A DNA stretch of 64,000 bases. Origin: Candidatus Delongbacteria bacterium (GTDB lineage: Bacteria; CAIWAD01). The stretch's first letter is position 1; each line of letters begins with the position of its first letter. The notes below the pieces were generated by a model that searched no databases, had not been told where the DNA came from, and saw only the letters and a program-made list of their open reading frames with translations. Positions 17,371 to 26,464 of the stretch are shown one piece after another. Location: assembly GCA_020634015.1 (NCBI GenBank), contig JACKCN010000002.1:248001-312000 (forward strand). The letters are read 5' to 3'. The position numbers and the translations under genes are program-made.

Positions 17371-20300
17371 TCAGCGCACCAGTGTCATCTTGCGAACCAG
17401 CCGGATGCCGTCGCTTTCCAGCATGGCCAGGTACATGCCCGAGGCGAGGCTGCCCGCCTGCCATTCCAGCTGATGCTGGCCGGCGGCCATCGGGCCTTCA
17501 TGCAGCACGGCCACACGCTGACCCTGCAGGTTGTAGACGCTCAGCCGCATCCACGCATCACGGGGCAGGCTGAAGGGCAGCATCGTGCTGGGGTTGAAGG
17601 GATTGGGCCAATTGGCATCCAGGGCCCAGTCCTGCGGCAGCACCTCGTCGATGGACGTGCTCAGGATTTCCCAGCTGGTGTCCTGGCCGTCCGGATTGAG
17701 GGTGATGCTGCCATCGCTCAACTCCAGATGCAGGATGCCCGGTGCCAGCAACTCGGCCAGGCCTTCGGTGGCACCCAAGCATTCGGTCGTGTCGGCCCCG
17801 GCCTGCAGCGTGTCTTCCAGAATCAGCTCACCGTCCAGATACCAGCTCAGTGTCAGCAGGTCACCATCCACGTCCGCCAGGCGCAGACCCAGATCGGTCA
17901 GGAAGGACTCCGGATCACTCACGGGATCCAGCGGGGAATTGCAGAAGGCCAGGAAGGGGCTGTCGTTGACGGCCAGCACATTCAGGGCGATTTCCACGGT
18001 CAGCGGGTGGTCCATGCCGTCGTCCACACTCAGGAAAAGACTGCCGCTTCCATTCCAGTCGCTGCCCGGAACCAGCTCCAGAGAGTCGGTGAACATTGTG
18101 ATCGCCATGCCCTCGGTCTCAGTCCAGGCGTCCACGATGAACAGGGTATCCGAGTCACCCGTGTGGAAGCGGCTGGCGATGTCGGCAAGCACGATGCTGG
18201 TGTCCTCATTCCACACCAGCGGGGCGAAGGGATTCAGCAGGACCAGCTGGTCGTCCACGGGCACCACCTGCACATCGAAACCGGACCCTTCGAGCACCTG
18301 ACTGCCGTCGCTGACCGAAAACTGCACCTGGATCATACCGTTGAAATCGGCCGCGGGGACCAAAGTCAGGGTGTTGCCATTCTGGCTCAGCTCACCCGCA
18401 CTGGAGCTTGCGTCCGTGATGAAGAGGCTGTCGCCGTCGGCATCGGCGAATGCGTCAAGCAGCAGATCCATCGTCAGGGACGAATCTTCGAACATGACCA
18501 GATTGGGCAGGCCATCGATCTGCTGCGGTGCGTCGGGTACGGGGCTCACGATCAGGCTCAGGGTCCCGCTTGCCGTGCTGGCCTGGCCATCGCCCACCAG
18601 AATCTGCAGTCCGGCCGTGCCGTTCCAGTCGGCCGGGGGAAGGAAGCGGGCACTGGTGCCATCCATCAGCAGGCTGCCCGGTGTGACCTCGGCGTTCAGG
18701 AGCTGGAGCTCGTCGTTGTCCACATCCTCCCAGGCCAGCAGCAGGTCGCCCAGATCCAGCGTGTCGTCTTCCGCGATCTGCAGCAGGTCGAAGTTGCCCG
18801 TGTACACCGGAGCATCGTTGACAGGCAGAATCGTGATCGAGAAGGCACTCACCACGAGGCTGGCATCGCCATCGCTCACGGTCAATTCCACGGTGGTGCT
18901 GCCGTTGACGTTCGCCGTGGGGGTGAACGTCAGCTCGCTTCCGTTCCAATCCAGGCTGCCAAGTTCGGTGCTGGTGTCCTCAAGACCGAGAGCGGATCCC
19001 TCGGGATCATTGAAGTGACTCAGCAAGCCCGTGATGCTCAGTGCCGTGTCCTCATTGGTCTGCAGGTCGTCAAATGGAATCAGGAGCTGCGGGGCATCGT
19101 TGACGGGAGTGACCGTGAGAGTGAACGACGCATCCACCGCGTAATGGAAGTCCGTGAATCCGAGAGTGATCAAGGTATTGCCGGACCAGTTTGCCGGAGG
19201 AGTGACCTGCAGCTGCTGGCCACTGAACTGGAATCCGAAACCGGTGGCGGCTGCCTGGGCACTGAAGATCACGATGGAATCGCCATCGGCGTCCGTGAAT
19301 CCCGAGCCCAGATCTTCCAGCAGCACGGGAGTGTCTTCCTGGGCCATTCTGGCGCCAATGGGTACCTGCAGGACCGGAGGACGATTCTGGGGGATCGTGG
19401 CTTCGTAGGGCATGGCGTTGTCGGCGGAGACCACCAGCATCAGGTCCACGGGCGAACCGGTTGCCGGCAGGGGCAGGATCACGCGACCGTCCTGATCGGT
19501 GATGCCCGTGGCCGCCAGTTCCCCATTGATGCTGAGCGCGGCCAGGGCTCCCGGTTCGCCGGGGACCAACACCGTGTATGCACCGTGCTGAGGCGTGTAG
19601 GTGCTCTCGTGCTCCACGGTCAGGGTACGCGGCTCGGTGGTGCGCACCTTGACGCTTGGATCACCGAAGATCACGAACCGCTGCATTTCGCTGGGACCGG
19701 ACCAGGCATAGACTTCGGACATCGAAAGCGCACCATTGATGCAGAGTGCACCGAAGGAGCGGGTTGTGCTGTTGCCGATGAGGTGGTTGAACTCGTCCTG
19801 CAATTCCATCGGCGGCGACCAGCCCACCAGTTGGGTGGCGGCGTACATCGCGACGGCACCGGTGGGAGTGCCATTGTTGGAGGCGCGCAGCCAGGTCTCG
19901 GCGAAGCAGGTGTTCTCCATGAACTTGCCGTTGTCGCAGGCCACGGACACGACCACGGGCCACTGCCGGGTGTTGACGAGTTGGTTCACGCGTGTCACGG
20001 TGAAACCGGGTGCAAGGTCGCCTCCGGCAAGCGGGCTTTGCCAGCGAGAGTAGGTGCCATGGCCCGCGTAATTGACGAGGCTTGCTCCCTGATTCAGTTC
20101 ATCCAGCAGACCTGAGGTCGTTCCGCCTTCAGGGTCATACACCCTCAGAACTTCCTGATGATCACCCGCAAGCAAGGTGCTGCGGATGTTGTCCATGTGT
20201 TCCCAGTCATATTCGTCATCGTCGCCCGTGCCTTCGGCCGAGGCCACTCCAATGGCGCGCCGGTACCAACTGGCACCCGCTTCGGGTGCTTCTTCGTACT

Positions 20301-21351
20301 GGATCGTGCGGCTGACCATTGTCTGCAACTGCTCGCTGGTCTCCGCGGAGAAGCGACCGACGATGGCTTCCGGATAGGTGTCGGTGCCGCTCAGGAAGCC
20401 GTAGTTGGCATCGGACGCGCCACCCACCGCGATGATCGAGGGCAACTGGGCCTGATCGCCCACCAGTACCACATAGGCGAAGGGGTCGGTGCCATAGTGA
20501 TTCATGAGCCAGGCCCGGATCGCCTCGGGAGTGCTGCCCGTCTCGCTCAGTGGTACCACGCTGGTCGGGCGACCGCTGCGCAGTTTCCACTCCACGAAGG
20601 GGGCGATGGTCTGAAGCCACTCATCGGGGCAGACCACGATCATGCTGCCGATTGCGGGCAGGTAGTTGTAGCGCAGGTTTCCCGCGTTGGCGAAGCGTCG
20701 TTCGTAGATCGCCATGAAGTCCTGGTCGATCGCGCTGCCGGGCATGGGACCGCTGGGAGTGGAGTCCAGTTCCAGCCGGATCCGCAGGTGCGTGACCACT
20801 TCCAGACGCTGTGCGGCGGCATCGTAGCGAAAGGGCTGGATGTGAAGAGTCTGCCCCTGGAAATCGCGAAAGGTATAGGGGGAAGACAGAGCCAGCATCT
20901 GCTCGGGCCAGCCTGTGCTGCGCTGGTAGCTCTCGCCGAAGGTGTAGGGCACGCTGGACGGATCGATGTTTCTGGTGATGTTGCCCCTGGAAGGAATCAC
21001 GGGCGTGTTCTCGAGAACCTGACTCTGCTCTTCGAGAATCGTCATCGAAAGGACGCCGGCACCTCCGGCCATGAAGGCAACCGACAGGCTGGGCAGATCC
21101 GGCATCCCTGCCTGCAGGGTTTCGGCGCCATCGGTGATACCCGGCTTGTACCAGGTCCGCCCATTGAGGTCCACTTCCGCCAGCTCAAGCGCGGATACAT
21201 CACATGCCACTTCCAGAACGCTGGAGCTCCGCTGGAGCACCGTGATCCCCGTGATCGAACCGGGGGCCAGGTCAAGGTGACGAGTGGCGGCCATCGCAGG
21301 AATTCCCGCGACCAACCAGCCCACTGCCAGTGCAAGCATCATCTTCTTCAT
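17371..21351 (-). CDS. Secreted C25 (gingipain-type) cysteine peptidase with five cadherin-like repeats and Por C-terminal domain (copy A)
   Basis: 1326 residues. A signal peptide (MKKMMLALAVGWLVAG to AMA) is followed by a propeptide-like beta region, then a C25 peptidase domain. Candidate catalytic His431 lies in NYAGHGTYSRW and Cys472 in SVACDNGKF, the gingipain His/Cys spacing. After an Ig-like segment come five repeats of about 95 residues, each opening with an N-D-A-P-like turn and containing NEDT or AEDD and D-x-D-G-D-S-type acidic calcium-binding motifs. The last 85 residues are a Por/type-IX sorting-like domain (NWPNPFNPST, then YNLQGQRVAVL, ending MTLVR). ATG 21351 has AAGGAG 8 nt upstream; the longer open frame adds an unconserved extension before the signal peptide. 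It is closely related to the adjacent gene at 21915. Confidence 0.9.
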   Translation of the reverse strand: MKKMMLALAVGWLVAGIPAMAATRHLDLAPGSITGITVLQRSSSVLEVACDVSALELAEVDLNGRTWYKPGITDGAETLQAGMPDLPSLSVAFMAGGAGVLSMTILEEQSQVLENTPVIPSRGNITRNIDPSSVPYTFGESYQRSTGWPEQMLALSSPYTFRDFQGQTLHIQPFRYDAAAQRLEVVTHLRIRLELDSTPSGPMPGSAIDQDFMAIYERRFANAGNLRYNYLPAIGSMIVVCPDEWLQTIAPFVEWKLRSGRPTSVVPLSETGSTPEAIRAWLMNHYGTDPFAYVVLVGDQAQLPSIIAVGGASDANYGFLSGTDTYPEAIVGRFSAETSEQLQTMVSRTIQYEEAPEAGASWYRRAIGVASAEGTGDDDEYDWEHMDNIRSTLLAGDHQEVLRVYDPEGGTTSGLLDELNQGASLVNYAGHGTYSRWQSPLAGGDLAPGFTVTRVNQLVNTRQWPVVVSVACDNGKFMENTCFAETWLRASNNGTPTGAVAMYAATQLVGWSPPMELQDEFNHLIGNSTTRSFGALCINGALSMSEVYAWSGPSEMQRFVIFGDPSVKVRTTEPRTLTVEHESTYTPQHGAYTVLVPGEPGALAALSINGELAATGITDQDGRVILPLPATGSPVDLMLVVSADNAMPYEATIPQNRPPVLQVPIGARMAQEDTPVLLEDLGSGFTDADGDSIVIFSAQAAATGFGFQFSGQQLQVTPPANWSGNTLITLGFTDFHYAVDASFTLTVTPVNDAPQLLIPFDDLQTNEDTALSITGLLSHFNDPEGSALGLEDTSTELGSLDWNGSELTFTPTANVNGSTTVELTVSDGDASLVVSAFSITILPVNDAPVYTGNFDLLQIAEDDTLDLGDLLLAWEDVDNDELQLLNAEVTPGSLLMDGTSARFLPPADWNGTAGLQILVGDGQASTASGTLSLIVSPVPDAPQQIDGLPNLVMFEDSSLTMDLLLDAFADADGDSLFITDASSSAGELSQNGNTLTLVPAADFNGMIQVQFSVSDGSQVLEGSGFDVQVVPVDDQLVLLNPFAPLVWNEDTSIVLADIASRFHTGDSDTLFIVDAWTETEGMAITMFTDSLELVPGSDWNGSGSLFLSVDDGMDHPLTVEIALNVLAVNDSPFLAFCNSPLDPVSDPESFLTDLGLRLADVDGDLLTLSWYLDGELILEDTLQAGADTTECLGATEGLAELLAPGILHLELSDGSITLNPDGQDTSWEILSTSIDEVLPQDWALDANWPNPFNPSTMLPFSLPRDAWMRLSVYNLQGQRVAVLHEGPMAAGQHQLEWQAGSLASGMYLAMLESDGIRLVRKMTLVR

Positions 21352-21914
21352 GGGTCCGACTCCTTTGTGAGGGGGAACTCGATGGGGACTGGGTCCCGCC
21401 AGCCCATCGGACACACCGTCACGGTTGTGCTTGTGGCGGGAATTGCACAATGCATGCCTGATTCTGGACAGTATGGGCAAGTGAAATATTGGCAGGCAGT
21501 TGGAGGCGAATGGAGGCGAGAGTCTGTCACCCTATCGTCGGATTTCAGTCACCCAGTTTTGTCTGGATCCACCGAATTGGTTCATATCCGCCGTATGCAC
21601 AGGAGACCATGTCTCACCACTCACGCCCAAAGGGGTTGGTGATTCTTGCGCGGCACCCGGGTGGCGGAACGGGCGGAGTACATGAGCCTTTGGGCGGGAT
21701 GAGGATGGCGCGGGATCTTCGATTCAAACCGCTTGAATCGCCGAGCGGAATCGTTGGCGGGTGGCGCGCACGCACGCACGGATGGGGACAGGGCGGAGCG
21801 CGAGGAAGCGGTCAAGGAAGAGAGAAAGGACGCGGGCGGGGCCGGTGGCAAGGAAGGGGACGGGGAGCGGAGCGGGTGGCCCCGCGGGTGGGGGGGCGTC
21901 GCCGGGGCCGGGGG
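21352..21914. other. Intergenic region between the two C25 peptidase genes, with C-rich minus-strand tail
   Basis: It holds the presumed promoter of copy A near its right flank and the 3' flank of copy B. From about 21770 to 21910 the plus strand is extremely purine- and G-rich, so the minus-strand transcript leaving copy B is C-rich and G-poor, the kind of RNA that loads Rho. No stem-loop with a T tract is present after copy B, so Rho-dependent termination is plausible. Short plus-strand open frames here are biased by the G/A run and are not believable genes. Confidence 0.45.
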
Positions 21915-24900
21915 TCAGCGCAGCAGGGTCATCTTTCGGACCAACCGGACATCGGCACTTTCCAGCACGGCCAGATACACGCCGGAGGCGTGGTTGCTGG
22001 CGTTCCAGGTCAATTGGTGTTGCCCTGCGGTCAGTGTGCCGTCATGCAGCAGGGCGACCCGCTGACCCTGAAGATTGTAGACGCTCAGCCGCATCCAGGC
22101 CTCGCGCGGCAGGCTGAACGGCAGCACCGTGGCAGGATTGAATGGATTGGGATGGATCGCGTCCAGCGCCCATTCCAGCGGCAGGGCCGCCTCGACCGAC
22201 GTGCTGAGGATTTCCCAGCTGGACTCCAGTCCGCCTTGATTGAGAGTCACCAGACCATCGCTGACTTCCAGATGGAGGATGCCCGGAGCAAGCAGGTCCT
22301 CCAGATCCGGGGACGGCGAGATGCATTCCGTGGTATCCATGCTTGCCTGCAGTTCATCCTCCAGCAGCAGTGTGCCATCCAGGAACCAGCGCAGGCTGAG
22401 CAGATCGTTGTCCACATCCGCCAGGCGCAGTCCAAGCTCCGCCAGAAACTGGGCCGGATCACTCACCGGCTCGATCGGTGCATTGCAGAAATCCAGGAAT
22501 GGAGCATCGTTCTGTGCCACCACATCCAGTTCGATCTCCACGGTCAGTGGGTGATCCAGCCCATCATCGACCGTCATGAAAAGACTGCCCGTGCCGTTCC
22601 AGTTGGGCGGTGGAGTCAATTGCAGGGCATCCCCCAGGGGAATGATCACGAATTCAGCCTGCTCGACCCAGGAGTCCACGATGAACAGCGTGTCAGCGTC
22701 GCCCGAATAGAAATGGCTGGAAATCTGGTCCAGCAGCATGCTCTCGTCCTCGTTCCAGACCAGCGGATCGAAGGGATTCAACAACACCAGCTGGTCATCC
22801 ACGGGCACCACCTGCACGGTGAAATTGGCGCCTTCGAGCACAAGGCTTCCGTCACTGACCGAGAAGCTGACCTGGATCGGGCCATTGAAATCCGGCTCGG
22901 GGACCAGAATCAGAGTGTCGCCTGCCTGGCTCAAAAGACCCGAGCTTGACGCGCCGTCCATGATGAACAGGCTGTCACCGTCGCCATCGCTGAACCAGTC
23001 CAGCAGCGAATCCAGCACCAGACTCGAGTCCTCGAACATCACCCGGTTGGGCAGGGGCGCAATCTGCAAGGGAGCATCGGGAACCGAGAGCACCACCAGA
23101 GTCAACACGCCGCTGTCCACACTGAACTCGCCATCTCCAACCTGGAGCTGCAATTCCGCCTGACCGAACCAATTGGCGGGCGGCACGAAGCTGGCTGTGG
23201 TTCCATCCATCAGCAGAACGCCCGGTGTGACAGCGGCATCCAGCAGGAGCAGCGCGTCACCGTCGGCATCATCAAACGCCTGCAGCAGGTCGCCCAGTGC
23301 CAGGGTATCGTCCTCCAGAACCTGCAGCTGGGACAGGGATCCATTGTAGACGGGAGCATCGTTCAGCGGCAGCACCGTGACCGAGAACGCATCCACACTG
23401 AGGCTGGAGTCCCCATCGCTGACCGTCAGCCGCACCATGGTCGTGCCGCTGAAATCGGTGGCTGGCGTGAAGAGCAGATTCGACCCGTTCCAGGCCAGCG
23501 TTCCGTTGTTGGAGGTGGCCGACGTGAGACTGAGGAGCGCACCTTCCGGATCGCTGAAGTGCGTCAACGGTGCCGTGATGGTGACTGCCGTGTCTTCCGG
23601 GGTTTCAAGTTCCGCGAAAGGCACCAGCAGGCGTGGAGGGTCGTTGACCGGTGTCACCTGCAAAGAGAAACCCGCATCCACCACAAAGTGGAAGTCGGTG
23701 AATTCGACGGTGATCTGGGTGCTGCCGAACCAGTTGGCCGGAGGTGTCACGGTCAGTTGCTGTTCACTGAACTGGAATGTGAAGCCGGTGGCCGCTGAAT
23801 GTGCGCTGAAGATCGCGATGGAATCCCCGTCGGCGTCGCTGAACCCGGCTCCCAGTGCGTCAAGCACCAGGGGCGTGTCTTCCGGGACGGACTGGGCAGC
23901 CAGAGGAATCTGCAGGATGGGGGGCTGGTTCTGGGGAATCGTCGCTTCGTAGGGCAGGGCGTTGTCGGCGGAGACCACCAGCAACAGGTCAACGGGTGCA
24001 CCCGTGGCCGGCAGGGCGAGAACCGCCCGGCCGTCCTGGTCCGTGAGGCCGCTGGCGGCCAGGTCGCCCTCGATCGTGAGCGCCACCTGGGCTCCGGGCT
24101 CGCCGGGCACCAGCACGGTGTAGGCGCCCTGCTGGGGAGAATAGGTTGATTCGTGTTCCACCGCCAGTGCACGCGGTTCAGTGGTGCGAACCCGCAGGCT
24201 GGGATCGCCGAAGAGCACGAAGCGCTGCATCTGGCCCGACCCCGCGAAGATGTAACTGTCGGACATCGAGAGCGCACCATTGATGCAGAGCGCCCCGAAG
24301 GAACGGCTGGTATTGTTGCCCAGCAGGTGATTGAACTCATCCTGCATCTGCATCGGAGGAGACCAGCCAACCAGGGTGGTCGCGGCGTACATCGCCACGC
24401 CGCCCGTGGGGGTGCCTTGATCGTTGGCGCGCAACCAGGTCTCGGCAAAACAGGTGTTGTCCATGAATTTTCCGTTGTCACACCCGACGGAGACGACGAT
24501 CGGCCATCCACTGGTATTCGTCATGGAGTTGACCCGATTGATCGTGAATCCAGGAGGCAGCAAACCACCGGAAACCGGACTCACCCACCTCGAGAACAGG
24601 CCATGACCGGCGTAGTTGACGAGGCTTGCACCCTGATTCAACAGGTCCAGCAATATCGAGGTGGTACCGTCTTCGGTGTCATACACACGCAGCACGTCGT
24701 CATGGTCGCCCGCCAGCAGAGTGCTGCGGATGTTGTCCATGTGCTCCGCGTCGTACTCGCCCTCGTCCCCGGGCCCCTCCGCGGATGCCACGCCAATCGC
24801 CCGGCGATACCAGTCACCGTCCTGCACGGGGGATTCTTCGTAGGTGATGCTGCGGGTGAGCATGATCGAGAGTTGCTCCTCGGTCTCGGCCGAGAAGCGA

Positions 24901-25916
24901 CCCACGATGGCTTCTGGATAGGTGTCCGCGCCGCTCAGAAAGCCATAGTTTCCATCCGCGAGCGCGGGAAGCGTCGGGGCATCGGGGAAGAACGTCACCA
25001 GGGAAGGCAGCTGGGCGGCGTCTCCCACCAGAACCACATAGGCGAAGGGGTCGGTGGCATACTGGCTGGACAACCAAGCCTGGATGTCGGTCGCTGTGTC
25101 ACCCGCTTCGCTCAGGGGAACCACACTGGTGGGGCGTCCGCTGCGCATTTTCCAGCTCACGAAGGGGGCGATGGCCTGCAACCACTCGTCCGGACAGATC
25201 ACGATCATGCTGCCCACGGCGGGCAGATAGGTGTAGCGCAGCTCGCCCGCATTGATGAAACGCCGCTCGTAGATCGTCATGAAATCCATGTCCAGGGGGC
25301 TTCCGGGAGGGGGCCCCGCCGGTGCGGGATCCAGTTCGAGGCGGATGCGCAGATGGGTATACACTTCCAGCTGCTGGCGGGTGGGGTGGTAGCTGAACGG
25401 CCGGATGTGCAGGGTCTGCCCCTGGAAATCGCGCAGGATCCAGGGCGTGGACAGTGAGAGGATCTCTTCCGGCCAGCTCCGTTCCTGCTGGTAGGACTCT
25501 CCAAACTCGTACGGTGCATCCTCGCGGTTCGTATCTCGAGTGATGTTCCCCCGGGAAGGAACCACCGCCGTGTTCTCGATCGTCAGGCTTTCGCTGGAGA
25601 CGATGCTGATCGACCTCACGCCGCTGCCACCGACCATCAGGGCCGTGGAAAGTGACGGCAGATCCGGAGTTCCGGCCAGCAGGTTGTCGGCGCCGCCTTC
25701 GATCGTGGGTTTCAGCCAGGTCTGCCCATCGATGTCCACATCATGCAGATCGAGGGCGGAGATCGCGCAATCCAGTTCGAGCAGCCCGGCGCTTTGCTGG
25801 ACCACGGTGATTCCCGTCTCCGAACCCATGAGCAACTGGTGGTGCCGGGAGGCGGCCGCTGCCGGCAGACCCGCGAAGATCCACGCCAGAGCCAGGACAG
25901 GCAACCGTCCGGCCAC
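21915..25916 (-). CDS. Secreted C25 (gingipain-type) cysteine peptidase with cadherin-like repeats and Por C-terminal domain (copy B)
   Basis: 1333 residues, paralogue of the neighbouring gene along its whole length. Signal peptide, propeptide region, C25 domain with His438 (NYAGHGLFSRW) and Cys479 (SVGCDNGKF) at the same 41-residue spacing as copy A, Ig segment, five tandem repeats, and a sorting-like tail (PNPFNPATVLPFSLP, ending MTLLR). A distinguishing insertion near residue 307 (FFPDAPTLPALADG) replaces a shorter loop in copy A. I start it at GTG 25916, which puts the hydrophobic LPVLALAWIFAGLPAAAA directly at the N-terminus; the open frame reaches back to ATG 26057 but that stretch looks like promoter DNA. 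Start choice is uncertain. Calcium binding and surface attachment are inferred from domain families. Confidence 0.88.
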   Translation of the reverse strand: MAGRLPVLALAWIFAGLPAAAASRHHQLLMGSETGITVVQQSAGLLELDCAISALDLHDVDIDGQTWLKPTIEGGADNLLAGTPDLPSLSTALMVGGSGVRSISIVSSESLTIENTAVVPSRGNITRDTNREDAPYEFGESYQQERSWPEEILSLSTPWILRDFQGQTLHIRPFSYHPTRQQLEVYTHLRIRLELDPAPAGPPPGSPLDMDFMTIYERRFINAGELRYTYLPAVGSMIVICPDEWLQAIAPFVSWKMRSGRPTSVVPLSEAGDTATDIQAWLSSQYATDPFAYVVLVGDAAQLPSLVTFFPDAPTLPALADGNYGFLSGADTYPEAIVGRFSAETEEQLSIMLTRSITYEESPVQDGDWYRRAIGVASAEGPGDEGEYDAEHMDNIRSTLLAGDHDDVLRVYDTEDGTTSILLDLLNQGASLVNYAGHGLFSRWVSPVSGGLLPPGFTINRVNSMTNTSGWPIVVSVGCDNGKFMDNTCFAETWLRANDQGTPTGGVAMYAATTLVGWSPPMQMQDEFNHLLGNNTSRSFGALCINGALSMSDSYIFAGSGQMQRFVLFGDPSLRVRTTEPRALAVEHESTYSPQQGAYTVLVPGEPGAQVALTIEGDLAASGLTDQDGRAVLALPATGAPVDLLLVVSADNALPYEATIPQNQPPILQIPLAAQSVPEDTPLVLDALGAGFSDADGDSIAIFSAHSAATGFTFQFSEQQLTVTPPANWFGSTQITVEFTDFHFVVDAGFSLQVTPVNDPPRLLVPFAELETPEDTAVTITAPLTHFSDPEGALLSLTSATSNNGTLAWNGSNLLFTPATDFSGTTMVRLTVSDGDSSLSVDAFSVTVLPLNDAPVYNGSLSQLQVLEDDTLALGDLLQAFDDADGDALLLLDAAVTPGVLLMDGTTASFVPPANWFGQAELQLQVGDGEFSVDSGVLTLVVLSVPDAPLQIAPLPNRVMFEDSSLVLDSLLDWFSDGDGDSLFIMDGASSSGLLSQAGDTLILVPEPDFNGPIQVSFSVSDGSLVLEGANFTVQVVPVDDQLVLLNPFDPLVWNEDESMLLDQISSHFYSGDADTLFIVDSWVEQAEFVIIPLGDALQLTPPPNWNGTGSLFMTVDDGLDHPLTVEIELDVVAQNDAPFLDFCNAPIEPVSDPAQFLAELGLRLADVDNDLLSLRWFLDGTLLLEDELQASMDTTECISPSPDLEDLLAPGILHLEVSDGLVTLNQGGLESSWEILSTSVEAALPLEWALDAIHPNPFNPATVLPFSLPREAWMRLSVYNLQGQRVALLHDGTLTAGQHQLTWNASNHASGVYLAVLESADVRLVRKMTLLR

Positions 25917-26464
25917 AATCCTGCCCGAGCGCCTTGCGGCATGCCCCGAGCACCGCGGGCTCGGCGCGTGCGGTGAGCTGCCCCCTTCCCATTGGCGACC
26001 GAAACTGTGCAACGCCTGTTTTATTCTGGACAAAGCGCTCAAGATCAAAATTTTCAATGCTTTGAGTGTTCAATCATGGTGAGTTTTTGTTTTCAGCTGT
26101 CAAGAATTCGGCATCTGGCCCGGCGTGCATTTTCTGGTCGTGAACAAAACATGACCTCTTTCGGGGCATTTTTCGTCCACTCTAAGCTGAACTCAGCGCC
26201 ATGCGGTGAGTATCGGCTCCATTCGCAGTTCGATTGGCCGATGCAAGCACACGTTCCACGCAACTATCATGACACCAGGAAAAAACTTGGTGTCGACCAA
26301 CTTGGGCGCTCACACCGGGACGCACCTGTTCACGGCGCAGCCGCAGGCATCGATGTCCCTCAAGTCTCTCACGGGACTGGTTGCCGAACATCTCCCAACC
26401 CAGCTGGATTGCCGGTGCACTGGTACCTTGGCCGCCTGCCGGACCCACAACAATGGAGACGTCC
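25917..26464. other. Divergent intergenic region between C25 copy B and PEP carboxylase
   Basis: 548 nt without a convincing gene. 26020-26180 is clearly more A+T-rich than the surroundings and should contain the divergent promoters. On the minus strand TTGATC is followed after 17 nt by AATAAA (about 26046-26018), a possible promoter for copy B. Near the ppc side, GACACCA (26271-26277) can pair with TGGTGTC (26288-26294) to form a leader hairpin with an A-rich loop. Confidence 0.4.

Noticed and set aside
20158..21642. Plus-strand 494-residue open frame across C25 copy A
   Set aside because: Antisense to a well-supported secreted peptidase and with biased composition.
25917..26057. ATG 26057 as the start of C25 copy B
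   Set aside because: It would place 47 unconserved residues before the signal peptide and overlap a likely promoter; kept only as an alternative.
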